Shown here piece by piece: positions 39,499 to 50,434 of a DNA stretch of 64,000 bases. Source of the stretch: Pseudomonas koreensis (GTDB lineage Bacteria; Pseudomonadota; Gammaproteobacteria; Pseudomonadales; Pseudomonadaceae); NCBI RefSeq assembly GCF_012986595.1, contig NZ_JAAQYM010000002.1, positions 806,001-870,000 of the forward strand, read 5' to 3'. A model generated the notes under the pieces. It saw only the letters and a program-made list of their open reading frames with translations, was not told the origin of the DNA and searched no databases. The position numbers and the translations under genes are program-made. Positions within the stretch are counted from its first letter, which is position 1; every line of letters starts with the position of its first letter.

Positions 39499-40442
39499 CG
39501 CAACTTCTCCGCGACACGCATGACGGCGCTACGGGAACGTGGGTTGGCTTTGAGTTCGGCATCGGAGGCCGTCTGCGCTTTGCCATGGACTTTGATTTTC
39601 GGTTCGAACGCCACGTGGCGAACCGGCAGGTTGCGCGGCAGGTTGTCGGCTTCGCCTTTCACCAGCTTGCGCATGAACAGTTTCACGATGCGGTCTTCCA
39701 GCGAGTGGAAGCTGATGACCACCAGACGGCCACCCACTTCCAGTGCATCCAGTGCAGCTTCGAGGCCGGTTTCCAGATCGCCCAGTTCGTTGTTGACGTG
39801 AATGCGCAAACCCTGGAACGCACGGGTCGCCGGGTTCTTGCCCTTCTCCCACGCCGGGTTGGCGACTTTCAACACTTCAGCCAGGTCGGCAGTGCGCTCG
39901 AACGGCTTGATGTCGCGGCGCTCAGCCACGGCTCGGGCCATGCGGCCGGAGAAACGTTCTTCACCGTATTCCTTGAACACCCGGGCGATTTCTTCCACCG
40001 GCGCGGTGTTGACGAATTCGGCGGCGCTGATGCCACGCGAAGGATCCATGCGCATGTCCAGCGGACCGTCGTTGAGGAAGCTGAAGCCGCGCTCGGCATC
40101 GTCGAGCTGCGGCGACGACACGCCGAGATCCAGCAGGATGCCGCTGACCTTGCCGGCCAGACCGCGCTCGGCGACTTCCGAACCCAGCTCGGCAAAGCTG
40201 CGCTGCACAACGACAAAGCGGCCGTCTTCGGCCGCTAGCGTTTGCCCGGTGGCAATCGCTTGTGGATCTTTGTCGAATCCGATGAGCCGACCGTCCGGCC
40301 CGAGCTGGCTGAGGATCAGCCGGCTGTGCCCGCCGCGTCCGAACGTACCGTCCAGATAGCAGCCATCAGGACGTACGGCGAGAGCCTCGACGGCTTCGTC
40401 AAGCAGTACGGTGATGTGGTTAAAGCCGCTATCAATAGTCAC
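39495..40442 (-). CDS. rsmH: 16S rRNA (cytosine1402-N4)-methyltransferase RsmH
   Basis: 315 aa SAM-dependent methyltransferase (MraW). [13 protein letters not shown] and [14 protein letters not shown] form the SAM-binding site; [20 protein letters not shown] is the family motif. Start is GTG 40442, overlapping the mraZ stop (GTGA). Its partner for the same base, rsmI, is at 41723-42595, so both C1402 modifications are encoded within 3 kb. Confidence 0.97.
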
Positions 40443-40894
40443 AGGATCAAATCACGCAGTTCGTCAGGCATGGCGCCCGGTTGTTGAATAGCAGCAAGGT
40501 CAGCGGCAGACACCGCGTTCCATGCATCCTCGTCCCACAATTGGAACTTGTTCAGTTGGCCCACCAGCATCGCTTTCTTATCAAGCTTTGCGTATTCGCG
40601 CAGACGCGGTGGAACCAGAAAACGACCACTGCCATCGAGTTCGAGGTCGACGGCATTACCAATCAATAAACGTTGCAGGCGACGGTTCTCTTCGCGGAGC
40701 GAAGGGAGCGCGCGCAACTTGGTTTCAATAATTTCCCACTCGTCGAGCGGGTAGACACACAGGCATGGATCAACGGCATCAATGGTCACGATCAATTGGC
40801 CGGAACTACGCGAAACGAGCTCGTCACGGTACCGGCTCGGCATGGCGAGACGGCCCTTTGCATCGAGACTGATAGCGTTAGCTCCGCGAAACAC
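40439..40894 (-). CDS. mraZ: Transcriptional regulator MraZ
   Basis: 151 aa with two AbrB-like swapped-hairpin repeats ([20 protein letters not shown] and [18 protein letters not shown]). MraZ assembles as a ring and represses the dcw promoter by binding short direct repeats; three such repeats are present just upstream. Start GTG at 40894 with GGAG upstream. First gene of the cluster. Confidence 0.97.
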   Translation of the reverse strand: MFRGANAISLDAKGRLAMPSRYRDELVSRSSGQLIVTIDAVDPCLCVYPLDEWEIIETKLRALPSLREENRRLQRLLIGNAVDLELDGSGRFLVPPRLREYAKLDKKAMLVGQLNKFQLWDEDAWNAVSAADLAAIQQPGAMPDELRDLIL

Positions 40895-40935
40895 GTCAGC
40901 GTTTCTCCAATTTTTATCGTTTTGAGCTCAAAAAA

Positions 40936-40962
40936 CCCACTTCATGCCACTTTCCGCCACTT
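40936..40962 (-). promoter_or_regulatory. MraZ boxes: three AAGTGG-type direct repeats
   Basis: On the minus strand AAGTGG occurs at 40962-40957, 40952-40947 and 40942-40937, exactly 10 bp apart. This matches the tandem, helically phased repeats recognised by MraZ in other bacteria. They directly follow the -10 box and cover the likely transcription start. Confidence 0.8.
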
Positions 40963-40968
40963 GCGCAC

Positions 40969-40998
40969 ACTATAGGAATGCGCCCACCACACCGTCAA
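40969..40998 (-). promoter_or_regulatory. Sigma70 promoter of the dcw cluster (PmraZ)
   Basis: TTGACG (40998-40993), 18-bp spacer, TATAGT (40974-40969) on the minus strand. The start point would be near 40962, about 70 bp before the mraZ GTG. Confidence 0.75.
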
Positions 40999-41296
40999 GG
41001 CGCGGATTAAAGGAAAACCCTTACAGAACGGAGATTTAGGAGCTTAAAAGGAGGGGTAACGAGAATCTGGCGGATACTTTTGACCAATAACTTGATACAG
41101 CACTGATAGCTGCGCTCGGAAGTTAAAGTAATTTGTTAAGAGTAAGATTTTTTCGGTATTACAAAAGCGCTTCTGCTGTTGATTGAAGCAGGTGGGAAAT
41201 GGCTATTACCACAAACGCCGCTGCCGAACTTTCAGGGCAGGCCTGCTGATATTACACAGCCCTGATGCCTTTGTTTCAAGCAGGGAAAGAAAAAGG
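40999..41296. other. AT-rich spacer between PmraZ and rnpB
   Basis: About 300 bp with lower GC than the surroundings and no convincing gene. One tiny frame (41199-41249, rightward, 16 codons, MAITTNAAAELSGQAC) has an AGGTGGG just before its ATG, but nothing else supports it. Confidence 0.5.
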
Positions 41297-41652
41297 TGGA
41301 GAGTCGATCTGTAAGCCGGGTTCTGTCTTGAACAGTCATTCGTCTACGATGGCCATCACTGGACATCTTTAGCAACCTACCCGGTCCCAGCGCGGGCCAC
41401 GCCTTGGGACCCTATTTGGTCTTGCTCCAAGTGGGGTTTACCTAGCCACGAACTGTTGCCAGACGTGCGGTGCGCTCTTACCGCACCTTTTCACCCTTAC
41501 CGGCGCCGAAGCGCTTAGGCGGTTATTTTCTGTGGCACTTTCCGTAGGCTCACGCCTCCCAGGCATTACCTGGCACTTCGCCCTATGGAGCCCGGACTTT
41601 CCTCCCCCCCCTAATTTTCATAGAGGGCAGCGACTGTCCGATCGACTCTCCG
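41297..41652 (-). ncRNA. rnpB: RNase P RNA (M1 RNA)
   Basis: About 355 nt, the bacterial type A RNase P RNA. On the minus strand the 5' part reads GAGTCGATCGGACAGTCGCT and contains the conserved GAGGAAAGTCCGGGCTCC. The 3' part contains ACAGAACCCGGCTTACAGAT, and GAGAGTCGAT at one end pairs with ATCGACTCTC at the other (helix P1). A T-tract follows at about 41292-41296. It processes the 5' ends of tRNA precursors. Confidence 0.95.
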
Positions 41653-41659
41653 CCGCGAA

Positions 41660-41687
41660 GGTTAACGGCAGAGCGCCCGAAGAACAA
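41660..41687 (-). promoter_or_regulatory. Candidate rnpB promoter
   Basis: TTGTTC (41687-41682), 16-bp spacer, TTAACC (41665-41660) on the minus strand, placing the start near 41652 where the RNA begins. Confidence 0.5.
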
Positions 41688-41722
41688 GCGCTAATAGCCG
41701 CGAAACCCGTCTGCGCGACGGG

Positions 41723-42595
41723 TTACTCGCCCTTCTGCCGTTCCAGCGCGACCTGATACAGCACGTTTTTGCGCTCACCGGTGATTTGCGCCGCCAACGC
41801 CGCGGCGCGCTTGAGCGGCATCTCTTCCAGCAGCAGATCAAGGATGCGCATGGCTTCACTGCTGACCGCATCTTCGGACTCCGGTGCAGACCAGCCGGCC
41901 ACCAGCACCACGCATTCGCCGCGCTGCTGATTGCTGTCGGATTCGACAAACGCTCGCAGCTCGGCCAACGGCAGACCTTTAAGAGTTTCAAAGGTCTTGG
42001 TGATCTCACGGGCCAGCAGCGCCTGACGCTCGCCGCCGAACACCGCTTCCATGTCTTGCAGGCATTCGAGGATACGGTGCGGCGCCTCATAGAAAATCAG
42101 CGTGCGCGGCTCTTCCTTGACCGCTTCCAGACGCGCCTTGCGTCCCACCGATTTGGCCGGCAGAAACCCTTCAAAGATGAAGCGATCGGAGGGCAGCCCT
42201 GCCGCCGACAACGCCGCGATCAACGCGCAGGCACCCGGCACCGGTACCACATTGATCCCGGCCGCCCGCGCCTGTCGCACCAGGTGATAACCCGGATCGG
42301 AAATCAGTGGCGTCCCGGCGTCGGAAATCAGTGCAACGTTGTCGCCCGCCAGCAAGCGGGTAATAAAGCGGCTACCTTCATCACGTTCGTTGTGTTCGTG
42401 GCACGCGGCCAACGGCGTGGAAATACCGAAGTGCTGCATCAACCGCGCCGAGTGCCGCGTGTCTTCGGCGGCGATCAGTGCCACTTCGCGAAGGATTTTC
42501 AGAGCCCGGGCGCTGATGTCGTCCAGGTTGCCGATGGGCGTCGCCACCACATAAAGCGAGCCAGCAGCGGAATTCAAAGGACCTGGAGCAGTCAA
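41723..42595 (-). CDS. rsmI: 16S rRNA (cytidine1402-2'-O)-methyltransferase RsmI
   Basis: 290 aa tetrapyrrole-methylase-fold enzyme. GSLYVVATPIGNLDDISARA and ALISDAGTPLISDPGYHLV are its hallmark motifs. I place the start at TTG 42595 (LTAPGPLNSAAGSLYVV): GAGGTG stands 6 bp upstream and the N-terminus then fits the family; the longer frame from 42628 (MPAFTDHEV) has no ribosome binding site. Divergent from lpoA. With rsmH it completes the m4Cm modification at C1402 of 16S rRNA. Confidence 0.93.
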   Translation of the reverse strand: MTAPGPLNSAAGSLYVVATPIGNLDDISARALKILREVALIAAEDTRHSARLMQHFGISTPLAACHEHNERDEGSRFITRLLAGDNVALISDAGTPLISDPGYHLVRQARAAGINVVPVPGACALIAALSAAGLPSDRFIFEGFLPAKSVGRKARLEAVKEEPRTLIFYEAPHRILECLQDMEAVFGGERQALLAREITKTFETLKGLPLAELRAFVESDSNQQRGECVVLVAGWSAPESEDAVSSEAMRILDLLLEEMPLKRAAALAAQITGERKNVLYQVALERQKGE

Positions 42596-42805
42596 AGCGC
42601 ACACCTCATGATCGGTAAAAGCCGGCATTGTAACGCGTCACGAGGCTTGCGATGCGTTCCGGCCGACCTCGGTTTTGCGCGTCTTTGTGCGGCCCCGCAA
42701 CATTTGCTTCAGCTAAATTGACGGTTTAACGCCAGTAACATCGCGCCCCGGCCAGTGCTTGGGTACAATTCCACGCTAATTTGATCGAGTATCAGGAACA
42801 CTTAC

Positions 42806-44616
42806 ATGATCGCTTGCCTGCGGCTGTTCACTGCCCTCTGCCTCGCTGCCTTGCTGGCGGCTTGCGCCAGCTCCCCTTCCTCCAGCCTTGGCGAACTTCC
42901 ACGGACCCCGGACGCCAGCATCGAGCAACTGCTCGAACAGGCGACCCAGGCCAAGACGCCGGAAAAAGCCGCCCTGTTGCGCCTGAGCGCGGCCGATCTG
43001 GCTTATCGCCAGGGTAACGCTGGCCAGTCCGCGCAGATCCTGCAACAAGTGCCAATGGAGCAGTTGAAGCCAGGCCAGCAGATCTTCGCCAGCACCTTGT
43101 CTGCTGAACTGGCGATGACGCGCAATCAGCCGAAAGCGGCGTTGACCGCCCTGAGCCATCCGAGCCTGCAGCACCTGGGCGAGATGCCGGAAGAGCAGCA
43201 GGTGCGCACCGGCACCGTGCATGCCCGCGCATTTGAAGCCGACGGCCAGACCCTGGCGGCCGCTCGCGAGCGCATCTTCATCGCGCCAATGCTCAAAGGT
43301 GAAGCCGCCAGCAAGAACCACGAAGCGATCTGGACCCTGATCGCCTCGCTGCCGACCGATCAACTGCAACCCAACACCGCCGATGATCTCGGCGGCTGGA
43401 TGGGCCTGGCGCTGGCAGTAAAAACCGCCGGCACCCTGGAACAGCAGCAAGCCGCGATCGATGCGTGGCGCGCGCAAAATCCAAAACACCCGGCTGCAAT
43501 CAACCTGCCGCTGCCGCTGACCAAACTCAAAGAGCTGGCCAGCCAGCCGCTGAGCAAGATCGCCCTGCTGTTGCCGCAAGACGGCCCGCTGGCCTCGGTC
43601 GGCAAAGCCCTGCGTGAAGGCTTCATGGCTGCGCACTACCAGGCACAACAGGCTGGCCAGAAACCGCCAGCCATCGAGTTCTACGACAGCTCCAAGCTGA
43701 CCTCGATGGACGAGTTCTACCGCAAGGCTCAGGCCGATGGCGTGCAACTGGTGGTGGGTCCACTGGAAAAGCCACTGGTCAAACAACTGAGCACTCGCCC
43801 GCAACTGCCGATCACCACCCTCGCGCTGAACTACAGCGAAGGTGACCAAGGCCCGGCGCAACTGTTCCAGTTCGGTCTGGCCGCTGAAGACGAAGCCCGC
43901 GAAGTCTCGCGCCGCGCCCGTGCCGACGGCTTGCACCGTGCCGCAATCATGGTGCCGAAAGGCGAATGGGGCGACCGCGTACTGCGTGCGTTCAGCCAGG
44001 ATTGGCAGGCCAACGGCGGCAGCATCGTCGCCACCGAACGGGTTGATCAGCCAGTGCAACTGGCCCAGCAGATCGCCGACATGTTCCAACTGCGTCAAAG
44101 CGAAGCCCGCGCCAAGAGCCTGCAGAATGCCGCCGGCACCAATGTCGCCGCGCAGCCTTCGCGTCGTCAGGATATCGAGTTCATCTTCCTGGCTGCCACG
44201 CCGCAACAGGCGCAGCAGATCAAGCCGACCCTGAACTTCCAGTACGCCGGTGACGTTCCGGTCTACGCCACCTCCCACGTCTACAGCGCCAGCGGCGACG
44301 TGAACCAGTACAACGACATGAACGGCGTGCGCTTCTGCGAAACCCCTTGGTTGCTCGAAGCCAACGACCCGCTGCGCCAGCAAGTCACCGCACAATGGCC
44401 ACAAGCCGCTGGCAGCCTCGGCCGCCTGTACGCGATGGGCGTCGACGCCTACCGCCTGGCGCCGCGCCTGGGTCAGCTGAAGGCCCTGCCGGACAGCCGC
44501 ATCGAAGGTCAGTCGGGCAGCCTGGGCATGACCCAGACTCAGCGTGTAGTGCGTCAGTTGCCATGGGCGCAGTTCGTCAACGGTCAGGTTCAACGCCTGC
44601 CGGACACTCCGCGCTG

Positions 44617-44617
<1 letters not shown>
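42806..44617 (+). CDS. lpoA: Outer-membrane lipoprotein activator of PBP1A, LpoA
   Basis: 603 aa. Lipoprotein signal MIACLRLFTALCLAALLAAC with lipid-modified Cys20. The N-terminal part is helical (TPR-like: ALLRLSAADLAYRQGNAGQS), and the C-terminal part has the periplasmic-binding-protein fold (KIALLLPQDGPLASVGKALR, LQLVVGPLEKPLVKQL). In E. coli LpoA stimulates PBP1A from the outer membrane. The stop overlaps the yraN start (TGATG). Same order as E. coli rsmI-lpoA-yraN-diaA-dolP. Confidence 0.95.
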
Positions 44618-46252
<1,635 letters not shown>

Positions 46253-46262
46253 CCACCCCCCC

Positions 46263-46347
46263 TGTAGGAGCTGCCGAAGGCTGCGATCTTTTGATCTTGT
46301 GTTTGAAGATCAAGATCAAAAGATCGCAGCCTTCGGCAGCTCCTACG
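46263..46347. repeat. REPIN, family C
   Basis: TGTAGGAGCTGCCGAAGGCT and complement, extended by GCGATCTTTTGATCTTG, in inverted orientation around GTTTGAA, between dolP and sspB. Confidence 0.92.
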
Positions 46348-46351
46348 TAAT

Positions 46352-46384
46352 AAAAAAGGCGACCCTCTCGGGTCGCCTTTTTTA
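46352..46384. terminator. Bidirectional terminator between dolP and sspB
   Basis: AAAAAAGGCGACCC-TCTC-GGGTCGCCTTTTTT: perfect stem with A and T runs on either side, between convergent genes. Confidence 0.95.
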
Positions 46385-46798
46385 TTACTTCACCACTTTC
46401 AGGCTTGGCCGGCCACTTGGGCGCGGCGGCTCACTGTCCGGCGGCGGCAAGTCGTCATCCGACTCGATATCGTCTTCGTCATCCATCGGCGACTCGAGGT
46501 CGAACACCATGCCCTGACCATTCTCCCGGGCGTAGATACCCAGGATCGCACTGATCGGCACGTACAGGCTGTGCGGAACACCACCGAAGCGACCCTCGAA
46601 GGTCACCACGTCGTTGTCCATGTGCAAATGCCGCACGGCGCTGGGCGAGATGTTCAGGACAATCTGCCCGTCACTGGCAAAACCCTGCGGCACCTGCACC
46701 GCCGGGTATTCGGAATTGACCAGCATGTGCGGGGTGCAATCGTTATCCACAATCCACTCGTAGAGCGCGCGGACCAGATAAGGTCGACTGGAGTTCAT
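46385..46798 (-). CDS. sspB: ClpXP specificity-enhancing factor SspB
   Basis: 137 aa. The N-terminal domain binds ssrA-tagged proteins (RPYLVRALYEWIVDNDCTPH, FGGVPHSLYVPISAILGIYA). A flexible acidic/Pro-rich linker (DDEDDIESDDDLPPPDSEPP) leads to the ClpX-docking tail RPSLKVVK at the very end. Downstream of sspA by 16 bp on the same strand, as usual. Confidence 0.96.
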   Translation of the reverse strand: MNSSRPYLVRALYEWIVDNDCTPHMLVNSEYPAVQVPQGFASDGQIVLNISPSAVRHLHMDNDVVTFEGRFGGVPHSLYVPISAILGIYARENGQGMVFDLESPMDDEDDIESDDDLPPPDSEPPRPSGRPSLKVVK

Positions 46799-46814
46799 AG
46801 CGGCTCCTTAAGCC

Positions 46815-47432
46815 TTAGCGCATATCGCGTTCGACGCCAGACAGACTCGCCTGGAAAGCCTCACGCGCAAACTGGCGCTCCATATAATCAAGCAGCGGCT
46901 TGGCCGGCCGCGGCAGTTCAATACCCAGAATCGGCAAACGCCAGAGTATTGGCAATAGGCAGCAATCCACCAGACTTTGTTCCTCACTGAGGAAAAACGG
47001 CTTGTCGGCAAACAGCGGCGACACGCCCGTCAGGCTTTCACGCAATTCCTTGCGCGCCACGACACGCGCGGCTTCCTTGGTTTTCGGATCCAGGATCAGA
47101 TCCACCAGACCACACCAGTCGCGCTGAATACGGTGAATCAGCAAACGGCTGTTGGCACGCGCCACCGGGTAAACCGGCATCAGTGGCGGATGCGGGTAAC
47201 GCTCATCCAGATATTCCATCACCACGGTCGACTCCCACAACGCCAGGTCGCGATCGACCAGTGTCGGGAGACTGCCGTAAGGGTTCACCTCAATCAGTTT
47301 AGGCGGCTGGCGACCAGCTTCCACGTAAATGATTTCGGCGCTGACACCCTTCTCTGCAAGCACGATGCGCACTCGGTGGGAATAGTGGTCGGCGGGGTCG
47401 GAGTAACAGGCCAACCGATTGGTCACGCCCAT
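46815..47432 (-). CDS. sspA: Stringent starvation protein A (SspA)
   Basis: 205 aa glutathione-S-transferase-fold protein that binds RNA polymerase and acts in stress and stationary phase. N-terminal thioredoxin-like half ([39 protein letters not shown]) and an all-helical C-terminal half. GAGGAGG precedes the ATG. Only about 37 bp separate it from the T-tract of the long hairpin behind petC. Confidence 0.96.
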   Translation of the reverse strand: MGVTNRLACYSDPADHYSHRVRIVLAEKGVSAEIIYVEAGRQPPKLIEVNPYGSLPTLVDRDLALWESTVVMEYLDERYPHPPLMPVYPVARANSRLLIHRIQRDWCGLVDLILDPKTKEAARVVARKELRESLTGVSPLFADKPFFLSEEQSLVDCCLLPILWRLPILGIELPRPAKPLLDYMERQFAREAFQASLSGVERDMR

Positions 47433-47469
47433 GGCGATCCTCCTCGCTTGTTGAAATTATCGGAACCGG

Positions 47470-47554
47470 AAAAACGCGCGCGCCCAGAGGGCGCCTCCCG
47501 CAATGCCTGGCTGACCAGACGTTGCGTTATCGGAGGCACCCTTGGGCGCGCGCG
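47470..47554 (-). terminator. Very long hairpin terminator between petC and sspA
   Basis: CGCGCGCGCCCAGAGGGCGC and on to 47510 pairs with 47515-47554 (GGGCGCGCGCG at its end) around a 4-nt loop CTGA. The outer stem has one bulge and one wobble; the inner stem CGCAATGCCTGG / CCAGACGTTGCG has one mismatch; an unpaired TTATC separates the two. On the minus strand TTTTT follows (47474-47470). Confidence 0.8.
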
Positions 47555-47578
47555 ATTAACAGCAATGCTTGAAGCGTA

Positions 47579-48361
47579 TCAGTGCACGTCTTTCCAGTAT
47601 TCACGCTTGAGCAGGTAGGCGAACACAAAGAAGAACGCCAGGTACAGCAAGACGTAAGTACCGATGCGCTGATGTTGCAGCTTAACCGGGTTAGCCGAGT
47701 AAGCCAGGAAGGTTACCAGATTCTTGACCTTCTCATCGAACTGCTCTTCGTTCAGAGCACCGGTTTTCGGCACGATGGTCAACTGATCGCACGCTTCATG
47801 AGTCAGCGGCGTACCGGTCAGCGGATCGTATTGCTTCTTACCGTCTTCGACGATCTGCACTTGCTTGCAGCCAACCACCTGGCGCCCTTGCAGGCCGACC
47901 AGCACGTTAGGCATGCCAACGTTCGGGAAGACCTTGTTGTTCACGCCCCATGGGCGCGCCGGATCCTCGTAGAACGAGCGCAGATAACCGTAGAGCCAGT
48001 CGGTGCCACGCACGCGAGCCACCAGGGTCAGGTCCGGCGGTGCCGCACCGAACCAGGTCTTGGCGTCTGCCGGCTGCATGCCGATGTTCATGTGGTCGCC
48101 GATCTTGGCGCCGGTGAACACCAGCTTCTCCAGCATCATTTCGTGTGGAATGCCGAGGTCATCGGCCACCCGCTCATAACGCTGGAACTTGGCACTGTGG
48201 CAACCCATGCAATAGTTGGCAAAGGTTCGTGCGCCATCTTGCAGGGCAGCCTTGTCGGACACGTCGATGTCGACTTTTTCCAGCTCCGGACCACCGTGTT
48301 CAGCGGCAAAAGAAAGCACAGGCAGCGCAGCAAAAATCAGAGCAAAAAATAACTTTTTCAT
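47579..48361 (-). CDS. petC: Cytochrome c1 of the bc1 complex
   Basis: 260 aa. Signal peptide MKKLFFALIFAALPVLSFAA, haem c motif C51-M-G-C-H55, and a C-terminal membrane anchor (IGTYVLLYLAFFFVFAYLLK) ending KREYWKDVH. It carries electrons from the Rieske protein to cytochrome c. Last gene of petABC; its start shares one base with the petB stop. Confidence 0.97.
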   Translation of the reverse strand: MKKLFFALIFAALPVLSFAAEHGGPELEKVDIDVSDKAALQDGARTFANYCMGCHSAKFQRYERVADDLGIPHEMMLEKLVFTGAKIGDHMNIGMQPADAKTWFGAAPPDLTLVARVRGTDWLYGYLRSFYEDPARPWGVNNKVFPNVGMPNVLVGLQGRQVVGCKQVQIVEDGKKQYDPLTGTPLTHEACDQLTIVPKTGALNEEQFDEKVKNLVTFLAYSANPVKLQHQRIGTYVLLYLAFFFVFAYLLKREYWKDVH

Positions 48362-49572
48362 CAGCCAGTCACCCTTTCCGGAACCGGTTTGGTCTTCTCG
48401 AGCCTGGTGTAGAACGGCATCAGAATGAAGTAGGCGAAGTACAGGAAGGTGCAGACCTGCGACACCAGCGTGCGCTCCGGCGTCGGCGCCAGTACGCCCA
48501 GAATGCCGAGGATCACGAAGGAAATGCAGAACACCACCAGCCAGATCTTGCTCATCCAGCCCTTGTAGCGCATCGATTTGACCGGACTGCGATCAAGCCA
48601 TGGCAGGACAAAGAGCAAGGCAATCGACGCGCCCATGGCGATAACCCCCATGAGCTTGTCCGGGATTGCCCGCAAGATGGCGTAGAACGGCGTGAAGTAC
48701 CAGACCGGTGCAATGTGCTCAGGCGTCTTGAACGGGTTGGCTTGCTCGAAGTTTGGTTTTTCGAGGAAGTAACCGCCCATTTCCGGGAAGAAGAACACGA
48801 TAAAGCAGAAGATGAACAGGAACACCACCACACCGACGATGTCTTTCACGGTGTAGTACGGGTGGAAGGCGATGCCGTCCAGCGGGATACCGTTTTCGTC
48901 TTTGTGCTTCTTGATGTCGACGCCATCGGGGTTGTTCGAACCGACTTCGTGCAGCGCCAGAATGTGCAGCACCACCAGACCGAGAATCACGATTGGCAGG
49001 GCCACGACGTGCAGCGCGAAGAAGCGGTTCAGGGTGATCCCGGAAATCAGGTAGTCACCACGAATCCACTGGGTCAGGTCGTTGCCGATGACCGGAATCG
49101 CACCGAACAGCGAGATGATCACCTGGGCACCCCAGTAGGACATCTGGCCCCACGGCAGCAGGTAACCCATGAAGGCTTCAGCCATCAGCGCCAGGTAGAT
49201 CAGCATGCCGAAGACCCACACCAGCTCTCGGGGTTTCTGGTACGAACCGTAGAGCAGGCCACGGAACATATGCAGATAGACCACGATGAAGAACGCCGAA
49301 GCACCGGTGGAGTGCAGCAGACGCAGGATCGAGCCGTACTCGACGTCGCGCATGATGTATTCGACGGAGGCGAACGCCTCTTCTGCCGACGGCGTGTAGC
49401 TCATCGTCAGCCAAACACCGGTGACGATCTGGTTGACCAGAACGAGCAGTGCCAGCGAGCCGAAAAAGTAGAAGAAGTTGAAGTTTTTTGGCGCGTAATA
49501 CTTGCTGAGATGGTCTTCCCACATTTTGGTCGCAGGAAAGCGCGCATCAACCCAATCCATGAACTTGCTCAT
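48361..49572 (-). CDS. petB: Cytochrome b of the bc1 complex
   Basis: 403 aa integral membrane subunit with two haems b. Eight helices are predicted, with the paired haem His residues in LHSTGASAFFIVVYLHMFRG and RFFALHVVALPIVILGLVVLH, and the quinol-site PEWY equivalent PVWYFTPFYAILR. The start ATG 49572 overlaps the petA stop (TGATG); a GTG one codon earlier is in frame. Confidence 0.98.
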   Translation of the reverse strand: MSKFMDWVDARFPATKMWEDHLSKYYAPKNFNFFYFFGSLALLVLVNQIVTGVWLTMSYTPSAEEAFASVEYIMRDVEYGSILRLLHSTGASAFFIVVYLHMFRGLLYGSYQKPRELVWVFGMLIYLALMAEAFMGYLLPWGQMSYWGAQVIISLFGAIPVIGNDLTQWIRGDYLISGITLNRFFALHVVALPIVILGLVVLHILALHEVGSNNPDGVDIKKHKDENGIPLDGIAFHPYYTVKDIVGVVVFLFIFCFIVFFFPEMGGYFLEKPNFEQANPFKTPEHIAPVWYFTPFYAILRAIPDKLMGVIAMGASIALLFVLPWLDRSPVKSMRYKGWMSKIWLVVFCISFVILGILGVLAPTPERTLVSQVCTFLYFAYFILMPFYTRLEKTKPVPERVTG

Positions 49573-50165
49573 CACGCTTTCTCCGTATCGACGCCAATGA
49601 CAATCAGGTCATCGGTCTCATAGGAATGCGGGGGAACTGGCAGGTTCAAAGGCGCGGGTTGCGACTTGTAGACGCGACCAGCCAGATCGTAGTGGGAGCC
49701 GTGGCAAGGGCAGAAATAGCCACCAACCCAGTCTTTGCCCAGATCCGCAGGTGCCACTTCGGGACGGAAGGTTGGTGAGCAACCCAGGTGTGTGCAGATC
49801 CCGATCAGCAGCAGAATCTCCGGCTTGATCGAACGCACTTCAGGGTCGACATAGGTAGGTTGCGTGGAGTTTTTGGAAGTCGGATCGGAGAGCTGGCCCT
49901 CGATCTTCTTGAGATTCCCCAGGATTTCCGCAGTACGGCGGACAATGAACACCGGCTGGCCGCGCCATTCAGCAATCATCTGCTGTCCTGGCTCGATTTT
50001 GCTGACATTCACTTTCACCGGTGCACCGGCGGCTTTCGCCTTGGCACTGGGAAACCATGACCCCACGAACGGGACCGCAGCCCCCACCGCTCCTGCAGCA
50101 CCCACCACGGATGTGGCTGCTACCAAGAAGCGACGCCGGCCTGCATTCACGCCGTCATTGCTCAT
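49572..50165 (-). CDS. petA: Rieske iron-sulfur protein of the bc1 complex
   Basis: 197 aa. N-terminal twin-arginine-type signal/anchor (GRRRFLVAATSVVGAAGAVG) and the two [2Fe-2S] boxes CTHLGCS and CPCHGSHYD. It passes electrons from ubiquinol to cytochrome c1. First gene of petABC, 269 bp after rpsI. Confidence 0.98.
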   Translation of the reverse strand: MSNDGVNAGRRRFLVAATSVVGAAGAVGAAVPFVGSWFPSAKAKAAGAPVKVNVSKIEPGQQMIAEWRGQPVFIVRRTAEILGNLKKIEGQLSDPTSKNSTQPTYVDPEVRSIKPEILLLIGICTHLGCSPTFRPEVAPADLGKDWVGGYFCPCHGSHYDLAGRVYKSQPAPLNLPVPPHSYETDDLIVIGVDTEKA

Positions 50166-50257
50166 TCAGTCCTCTCCCATCAGCTTTGTGGCCTGTTAAA
50201 TCAGGCATCTACTAAATAAATCAATGTTACTTATAAAAATTTTGCCGAGATGGTAAT

Positions 50258-50295
50258 GAAAAGCCCCAATTCTGACAAGGGAATTACCCGGGGCT
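50258..50295 (-). terminator. Hairpin with T-run before petA
   Basis: AGCCCC (50262-50267) pairs with GGGGCT (50290-50295); on the minus strand TTTT follows. It is a second terminator behind rpsI or a hairpin in the petA leader. A TTGCCA (50340-50335) and TATACT (50319-50314) lie just upstream with an unusually short 15-bp spacer. Confidence 0.45.
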
Positions 50296-50377
50296 CCCAC
50301 CCTCAAGCCTTGTAGTATAGGGGGTCTACGAATGTGGCAAGTTGTCACAGCGCAATTCTTTAATAAATCGCAGGCAT

Positions 50378-50419
50378 AAAAAAACGCCCGGTTCCGTGAG
50401 GAATCGGGCGTTCTTTTTT
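50378..50419 (-). terminator. Terminator after rpsI
   Basis: AACGCCCG-GTTCC-GTGA-GGAA-TCGGGCGTT stem with A and T runs on both sides, 20 bp after the rpsI stop. Confidence 0.9.
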
Positions 50420-50434
50420 GAACGTGGAAACGAA

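Noticed and set aside
41532..41756. A 74-codon frame inside the RNase P RNA
   Set aside because: The segment is a structural RNA with unmistakable conserved sequence.
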